A DNA stretch of 29,249 bases, taken from Lentimicrobiaceae bacterium. Its GTDB lineage: Bacteria; Bacteroidota; Bacteroidia; Bacteroidales; JALOCA01. The notes beneath the pieces were generated by a model. That model did not search any database, was not told where the DNA came from, and saw only the letters and a program-made list of their open reading frames with translations. The DNA lies in the NCBI GenBank assembly GCA_023227965.1, contig JALOCA010000042.1:1-29249 (forward strand), written 5' to 3'. A program made the position numbers and the translations under genes. Of this stretch, positions 24,461 through 29,249 are shown one piece after another; positions within the stretch are counted from its first letter, which is position 1; each line of letters begins with the position of its first letter.

Positions 24461-24464
24461 CTTT

Positions 24465-24878
24465 ATGCACGCTAAACGTTACCGGATTTTCTTCTGCCTC
24501 TGGATTTTATTTATGTGGATGCTTACCGGTATTCCGGGTAACTTCGTACCCCAATTAACTTCCTTTCTTAATCTTTTTCAACCGGATAAAATAGTCCACC
24601 TCTTTCTGTTCGGCATTTTCTCTTGGCTGTTCCTGGTGGTGCTGAATACCGGCAAAAACCTTTCCTGCATTAAATACGCCTATTCTATTTCCATTTTTTC
24701 CGGTATCCTCTTCGGCGGACTGACGGAGATTGCACAGAAATATGTCTTTATCAACCGTAGTGGCAATGTCTGGGATTTTATTGCCGACACCGCAGGCGTT
24801 TTCCTGGGAGTAGTTTTTTATAATTTGTTTTATAAAAAAAAGGTAAAAGAATGGCGTAAAAACCTACTGAGTGAGTAA
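24465..24878 (+). CDS. VanZ-like membrane protein
   Basis: This is a 137-residue integral membrane protein of the VanZ family (named for a teicoplanin-resistance accessory; most members have no proven function). Four helices are visible: ~6-24, 42-62, 72-92 and 103-123. The family motifs are present: DKIVHLFLFGIFSWL and GGLTEIAQKY...NRSGNVWDFIADTAGVFLG. An in-frame TTG at 24450 lies inside the gcvH terminator stem, so I chose the ATG at 24465. That leaves just 4 bases between the terminator T-tract and the start, so the gene probably depends on read-through, or on a promoter inside gcvH that also crosses the terminator. Its last 15 bases overlap the convergent PepSY-like gene. Confidence 0.85.
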   Translation: MHAKRYRIFFCLWILFMWMLTGIPGNFVPQLTSFLNLFQPDKIVHLFLFGIFSWLFLVVLNTGKNLSCIKYAYSISIFSGILFGGLTEIAQKYVFINRSGNVWDFIADTAGVFLGVVFYNLFYKKKVKEWRKNLLSE

Positions 24879-25346
24879 TTTTCCTTCCGAATCAAAAAAT
24901 AGCTCCAATTCGTTCCAGTCGTTATCGTAAACAAACAACTGGTATTGTGGTGCCTTATCCGGGTACAAAAACACATTGGCATTTCCTGTTTGCCAGTTGG
25001 CATACTGGCTCTTTTTAAGAGTAGCTTTTACTACGGGCGGAAGATCGTCCGGTTCTATGGTATATTCGCTCCGGAGCCATTTCCCATTTGAGGTAAACCA
25101 GGCAAAATAATATATTTCGTCCTGTACAAAAGATACTTTGTACAACTCATCGTTGCGAAACCATTCGGCATCCGTACCGCGATTGTATTTGGTTGCAAAG
25201 GCTTTGCTTACCTGCAATGGAATACTTTTCAGCCTGGTTTCCTGGCATTTTGCCTGAACGGCGGAATAAACCGTAATCCAGCAACACAAAAAAACAGTTA
25301 CTATTGTTTTACTCAATAATACTACCTCCCGTCCTTCTTTTTCCAT
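24864..25346 (-). CDS. Periplasmic PepSY-like (DUF2874-type) protein
   Basis: This is a 160-residue exported protein. Residues 1-33 include a signal peptide (SKTIVTVFLCCWITVYSAVQA). The mature part shows the repeated PepSY-like beta pattern typical of Bacteroidota: AFATKYNRGTDAEWFRNDELYKVSF, YYFAWFTSNGKWLRSEYTIEPDDLPPVV, then YQLFVYDNDWNELELFFDSEGKLL. These proteins are small periplasmic domains, possibly protease inhibitors or ligand binders; no function is proven. It is monocistronic, and its 3' end overlaps the vanZ 3' end by 15 bases tail to tail. A start a few codons downstream is possible, since the first ten residues precede the signal core. Confidence 0.82.
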   Translation of the reverse strand: MEKEGREVVLLSKTIVTVFLCCWITVYSAVQAKCQETRLKSIPLQVSKAFATKYNRGTDAEWFRNDELYKVSFVQDEIYYFAWFTSNGKWLRSEYTIEPDDLPPVVKATLKKSQYANWQTGNANVFLYPDKAPQYQLFVYDNDWNELELFFDSEGKLLTQ

Positions 25347-25479
25347 ACTTCCTGATCGGTAAAATCTGAATCGAATTTAATCGTTTTTATTTTCCAAGAA
25401 CCCATTTCCTTAGGAAAAATATTAACTCATACTTTACTATTTATCAGCTATATGAAGTTTTATTGACAGATATTTTTCA

Positions 25480-27291
25480 CTATTTATTTTTATGAAAGTG
25501 ATTAAACACCAATTCTGCCTTTGCTTTTCCCACCACTTTTTGCAATTCTATTAACGAAGTTTCCCGGATATTGTTTACCGATTTGAATGTAGTCAGCAAT
25601 TTTTGGGCGATATTTTCACCTATTCCTTCCACCTGGGTAAGTTCTGTTTTAATAGTTCCCTTTTCCCTGCGTTTGCGATGATGGGTAATACCAAAGCGAT
25701 GGGCTTCGTCGCGCATCTGTTGGATAACCTTCAGCGTTTCTGATTTTTTATCAAGATACATGGGTAGAGAATCTTCCGGGTAGTAAATTTCTTCCAGTTT
25801 TTTGGCAATGCCGATGATGCCTATTTTCCCTCTCAGGTCAAGCTTTTCGAGACTTTTCACTGCCGAACTGAGTTGCCCCTTACCGCCATCCACCACAATA
25901 AGTTGCGGAAGTGGCTTTTTTTCTTCAAGCAATCGTTTGTACCTGCGGTAAATCACCTCTTCCATCGAAGCAAAATCGTTGGGACCTTCCACGGTTTTGA
26001 TGTTGAAATGCCGGTATTCATTTTTATCCGGTTTTGCATTCATAAAGCAAACCATAGCAGCTACCGGATAATCTCCCTGAATATTAGAATTATCGAAACA
26101 TTCGATGTGGGCAGGCGGTTGCGAAAGCCGCAAGTCCTTCATCATCTGCTGCAGGATGCGTTTGCTATGCCTTTCAGGGTCAACCAAATCTTTACGTTTC
26201 TGTTTTTCAAGAATATAATATTTTGTATTCCGCTCCGAGAGTTCGAGCAACTGTTTTTTATCTCCTATTTTAGGGATGATGATTTTCGCTCCGGGAAAAT
26301 CTATTTTGGGATCAAAGGGAACGATAATTTCTTTAGCATCGCTGCCAAAACGCTGACGGAATTCGGCAATAGCTATGGAAAGCAATTCTTCAGGCGTTTC
26401 ATCCAGCTTTTTCCGCATTTCGATGGTGTGCGACTGGATGATGGCTCCGTTTACCACCTTCAGATAGTTGGCAAAAGCTGCATTTTCCTCGCTAACAATG
26501 GAAAAAACATCCACATTGTCAATGCTAACATTCACTACGGTGGACTTGCTCTGGTAACGTTCCAGCAACTTCATTTTTTCCTTGATAAGCTGGGCTTTTT
26601 CAAACTCAAGCACTTCGGCATGGGCTTTCATCTGTTTGATAAGCTGCTGACGAACCGTACTCAGATTTCCACGGATAATTTCCCGAACCAGATTGATGGT
26701 TTCGGCATAATCTTTTTCCGTTTGTAGCCCTTCGCAGGGACCTTTGCAGTTGCCAATATGATATTCAAGGCATACTTTAAATTTCTTGCTCCGGATATTT
26801 TCAGCGGTAAGTCGGAGGCTGCAGTTACGAAACTGGTACAAATGCCTTACCAGATCGAGCACAGTACGCATGGTTCGCACCGAAGCGTAAGGACCAAAAT
26901 ATTCCGAGCCGTCTTTTACCGGGCTGCGGGTAGAAAAAATTCGCGGGAAAGGCTCCTTTTTGATGCAAATCCAGGGATAGGTTTTATCGTCCTTCAGCAT
27001 CACGTTGTAGCGCGGACGATACTCTTTAATCAGCGTATTTTCAAGCAAAAGCGCATCGTGTTCGGTATTTACTACGATGTATTGAATATCTGCAATTTTG
27101 GAAACCAGAGTCCTGACTTTCCCACTAAGGGAAGCATCCTTGTTGAAGTAAGACGAAACCCTCTTTTTTAGATTTTTGGCTTTGCCTACGTAAATGATTT
27201 TCCCGTCTTTATCAAAATACTGATACACTCCGGGTTTCCCCGGCAGGATTTTTACAATTTGTGCAATATGTTCAGAATAATTGCTCACCAA
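25480..27291 (-). CDS. uvrC: Excinuclease ABC subunit C
   Basis: It makes the dual incisions of nucleotide excision repair with UvrAB. The 603-residue length is standard. The GIY-YIG nuclease is at ~15-50 (GVYQYF 21-26, IIYVGKAKNLKKRV 32-45). Four cysteines at 157, 174, 182 and 186 match the UvrC iron-sulfur site. A UvrB-binding UVR motif is at ~213-248. The RNase H-like 5' nuclease has Asp400 (ECFDNSN), Asp468 (VVDGGKGQ) and DEAHRFGITHHRKRR at 528-542. Helix-hairpin-helix repeats are at ~554-600. The reading frame has no nearby ATG: it must start at TTG (27291) or GTG (27288). It begins 21 bases after the fucosidase stop, so it may share a transcript with the glycosidase genes. Confidence 0.96.
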   Translation of the reverse strand: MVSNYSEHIAQIVKILPGKPGVYQYFDKDGKIIYVGKAKNLKKRVSSYFNKDASLSGKVRTLVSKIADIQYIVVNTEHDALLLENTLIKEYRPRYNVMLKDDKTYPWICIKKEPFPRIFSTRSPVKDGSEYFGPYASVRTMRTVLDLVRHLYQFRNCSLRLTAENIRSKKFKVCLEYHIGNCKGPCEGLQTEKDYAETINLVREIIRGNLSTVRQQLIKQMKAHAEVLEFEKAQLIKEKMKLLERYQSKSTVVNVSIDNVDVFSIVSEENAAFANYLKVVNGAIIQSHTIEMRKKLDETPEELLSIAIAEFRQRFGSDAKEIIVPFDPKIDFPGAKIIIPKIGDKKQLLELSERNTKYYILEKQKRKDLVDPERHSKRILQQMMKDLRLSQPPAHIECFDNSNIQGDYPVAAMVCFMNAKPDKNEYRHFNIKTVEGPNDFASMEEVIYRRYKRLLEEKKPLPQLIVVDGGKGQLSSAVKSLEKLDLRGKIGIIGIAKKLEEIYYPEDSLPMYLDKKSETLKVIQQMRDEAHRFGITHHRKRREKGTIKTELTQVEGIGENIAQKLLTTFKSVNNIRETSLIELQKVVGKAKAELVFNHFHKNK

Positions 27292-27312
27292 TATTTTTAA
27301 CTATTGAATTCT

Positions 27313-28752
27313 TTATTTCTGAACCACCTTTAAAACCCAGACATGCTTTCCTGCTTTTTCCAACTTTTCAGGAATAGTCAGTTGAATACCTTGAGGTAAT
27401 ATTTTGTATTTCAAATTTGTGTTGCTTCCCAACATTTTCACTGAACATTTTTTACCTAAAGAAAGATTTTTAAGCGTTACCGGTTCTTTTGGAAAACTGA
27501 AGAAGAAAATATACGTTGTGCTACCGTCCTTGCTTTGGGTGAAACGGATATTGTCGCCTACGCCAAAGACTTTGTACATACGGGTTTTGTAAATGGCTTC
27601 TCCGTTTATTTTCATCCAGTTGCCGATTTCTTTTAAGCGGTCATAAGCCACCGGGTCAAGCTCGCCGTCGGGGCCGGGACCGATATTCAGTAAAAAGTTT
27701 CCGCCCTTGCTTACGATGTCCACCAGCTTTTTGATCAGTTCATCTGCCGGCTTGTAAACATCGTTTGGTACATAGCTCCAACTGGTTGCCATCGTCATGC
27801 AGGTTTCCCAGGGATAAGGCAGTCCATTTCCGGGTATTTCCTGTTCGGGAGTCAGATAGTTTTGATACATCCCCGGTACAGCACGGTCAACAACAATTAA
27901 TCCGGGTTGTTTTTCACGGGCTTTTTTAACGATTCCGGCAATGTCAACATCCTGGCTTTGCGGATTGCGGAACCAGCGGCTGTTTTCGCAGGTATCAGTC
28001 AGTTCTTTTATCAGAACGTCTCTTGTTTTCTTCTGCACCCAGCCACCATCCAGCCAGAGGATGTCCACCTTGCCATAATCACTCATGAGTTCATCAATCT
28101 GGTTATGGGTATAATCCACAAACTTTTGCCAGCGGTCGGGATGTTTGGTAATGGAATAGTTGCAGTTCCGGTCCACGGCAGGGAAATATTTCCACCAATA
28201 ATAATCGCTGTGCCAATCGGGTTTGGAAAAATAAGCGCCTATCCAGAAGTTTTCTTTCCGGAAGGCAGAAAAGACTTCCTTCACCACGTTGCTACGTGGA
28301 TTTACCGAAAAAGGCGTTTTGGTGTCGGTGATTTTATAATCGGTGTATTTGGAATCGAACATGCAAAAGCCGTCGTGATGTTTAGTAGTAAAAACCAGGT
28401 ATTTCATTCCTGCTTCTTTGGCAGCAATGGCCCATTTTTCGGGATTAAATTTTACCGGGTTAAAAGTGGTTTGCAGTTGTTCGTACTTTTTCACATAATC
28501 GTTGTAATTGACCGAAAATTCTTTTTTCCGACCGCCGGCAGCCCAGCTTACATCTTCGGGGCAAATGCTCCAGCTTTCCACTATTCCCCATTGGCTATAC
28601 GTTCCCCAGTGCATCAGCAAACCAAATTTCAGATCCTGCCAATCTTCAAGACGTTGCTGAATTGCCGGATCGGGCACATATTCCTGGTGCTGGGCATAGG
28701 TTTTAAAACTTAAAGTGAACAACAAAATTCCAATTAGCGAAAACTTCCACAT
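27313..28752 (-). CDS. Alpha-L-fucosidase (GH29), secreted
   Basis: This 479-residue exported glycoside hydrolase is expected to remove alpha-L-fucose from glycans in the periplasm or outside. The signal peptide is residues 1-20 (ending KTYA before QHQE). The GH29 signatures are FGLLMHWGTYSQWG at 43-56, YLVFTTKHHDGFCMFDS at 118-134, and the nucleophile Asp235 in VDILWLDGGW. The region PYPWETCMTMATSWSY around 312-327 holds Glu316, a candidate for the acid/base or substrate contact. LLNIGPGPDGELDP follows, with a beta-rich C-terminal domain. It starts 19 bases after the GH3 gene stop, so the two form a carbohydrate-degradation operon. No SusC/SusD pair is in view; it may lie beyond the right edge. 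Confidence 0.93.
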   Translation of the reverse strand: MWKFSLIGILLFTLSFKTYAQHQEYVPDPAIQQRLEDWQDLKFGLLMHWGTYSQWGIVESWSICPEDVSWAAGGRKKEFSVNYNDYVKKYEQLQTTFNPVKFNPEKWAIAAKEAGMKYLVFTTKHHDGFCMFDSKYTDYKITDTKTPFSVNPRSNVVKEVFSAFRKENFWIGAYFSKPDWHSDYYWWKYFPAVDRNCNYSITKHPDRWQKFVDYTHNQIDELMSDYGKVDILWLDGGWVQKKTRDVLIKELTDTCENSRWFRNPQSQDVDIAGIVKKAREKQPGLIVVDRAVPGMYQNYLTPEQEIPGNGLPYPWETCMTMATSWSYVPNDVYKPADELIKKLVDIVSKGGNFLLNIGPGPDGELDPVAYDRLKEIGNWMKINGEAIYKTRMYKVFGVGDNIRFTQSKDGSTTYIFFFSFPKEPVTLKNLSLGKKCSVKMLGSNTNLKYKILPQGIQLTIPEKLEKAGKHVWVLKVVQK

Positions 28753-28771
28753 ACGATTATAATTTAAAACG

Positions 28772-29249
28772 TTATTTGATTTCTATTCTTTCCCGCAAAC
28801 GGATATCCTTGCTGGAGCTTCCGATCATGATCCGGAAAAAGCCCGGCTCGGTTACTATTTTCAGGTTTTCATCCAGCAGCGTAAACATCTCCGGAGTCAA
28901 AGAAAAGGAAATTTCTTTTTCCTCGCCTGCTTTCAGAAACACTCTTTGAAAAGCTTTTAGTTCTTTTACCGGTCGAACCACCGAAGCCAGTTCGTCGTAA
29001 AGATAAAGTTGCGCTATTTCTGATCCGTCGAACTTTCCGGTATTTTTAATTTTAAATGAAATGCTGGCAGATTCTGTGGCACTGATTTGTTTTTTGCTGA
29101 GAACGGCATTGGAATATTCAAAATCCGTATAGCTAAGTCCATATCCGAAGGGGAACAGCGGCTGGCCGCTGCCGTCGGAATAATCGTCGCCCCGGCCGGT
29201 GGGCTTATGATTGTAAATCAGCGGAAGCTGGCCTTCGGTGCGGGGAAAG
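28772..29249 (-). CDS. GH3 beta-glucosidase-like protein, C-terminal fragment (runs off the window)
   Basis: The frame stays open from the stop at 28772 to the right edge, about 159 codons, with the start outside the window. The visible part matches the C-terminus of BglX-type GH3 enzymes: FPRTEGQLPLIYNHKPTGR, then GQPLFPFGYGLSYTDFEYSN, then a fibronectin-III-like domain (ISFKIKNTGKFDGSEIAQLYL, VVRPVKELKAFQRVFL, GEEKEISFSL, and a final FFRIMIGSSSKDIRL). A GTG at 28981 is an internal codon, not a start. The specificity (glucose, xylose or other) cannot be read from this end. It is the upstream partner of the fucosidase gene. Confidence 0.92.
   Translation of the reverse strand, partial: FPRTEGQLPLIYNHKPTGRGDDYSDGSGQPLFPFGYGLSYTDFEYSNAVLSKKQISATESASISFKIKNTGKFDGSEIAQLYLYDELASVVRPVKELKAFQRVFLKAGEEKEISFSLTPEMFTLLDENLKIVTEPGFFRIMIGSSSKDIRLRERIEIK

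Noticed and set aside
24450..24464. TTG start for the VanZ-like protein
   Set aside because: It falls within the stem and T-tract of the gcvH terminator, giving an artificial MFFFF start.
28772..28981. Short independent 69-residue gene at the right edge
   Set aside because: The frame continues upstream to the window end with clear GH3 sequence, so this is the C-terminus of a larger gene and the GTG is internal.

Overview
The window looks like a chromosomal segment of a Bacteroidota bacterium, probably an anaerobic Bacteroidales-type organism. This is an inference from three things. The gene set is typical: ATP-type PEP carboxykinase, DUF4159, LemA/TPM proteins, a PepSY-like periplasmic protein, GH3/GH29 glycosidases and receiver-fused dikinase-like proteins. 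Ribosome-binding sites are essentially absent. The -7 promoter box TAnnTTTG recurs upstream of many genes.

Layout. 1-189 is the distal end of a CRISPR array (three 30-nt repeats, no cas genes in view). 303-959 is a secreted DUF4159 protein. 999-5493 is a leftward housekeeping run: pyrF, prfA, a cold-shock protein, pckA and a VOC-fold protein. 5771-16582 is a metabolic island with two paralogous glutamate dehydrogenases bracketing a two-gene operon of very large paralogous proteins that join receiver domains to a PEP-synthase-like ATP-grasp domain. A branched-chain aminotransferase follows. 16911-19823 holds a hybrid sensor kinase and a small membrane protein. 19902-24396 is rightward: htpG, a lemA-TPM-TPM cluster and gcvH. 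24465-25346 has vanZ convergent with a PepSY-like protein. 25480-29249 is a leftward run of a GH3 glycosidase fragment, a GH29 alpha-L-fucosidase and uvrC.

How the genes fit together. The central island joins PEP/oxaloacetate (pckA), glutamate/2-oxoglutarate (two dehydrogenases) and branched-chain amino acids (ilvE). The two dehydrogenases carry opposite coenzyme-specificity residues. The leftward copy has the Phe/Pro/Asp set of the NAD-dependent Clostridium symbiosum enzyme, and the rightward copy has a Ser/Ser set expected of NADP enzymes. This suggests a catabolic/anabolic pair.

The most unusual content is the pair of dikinase-like proteins between them. Each has a degenerate receiver, an intact receiver, a PEP-synthase-type nucleotide-binding domain and a novel-looking C-terminal block with a conserved G-[ST]-H-F-F motif. 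Neither has a PEP-binding barrel. They look like a phosphorelay-controlled or sensory phosphotransferase system, whose substrate is unknown to me.

No tRNA, rRNA or insertion sequence was seen. Regulatory calls rest on visible motifs and inverted repeats only.
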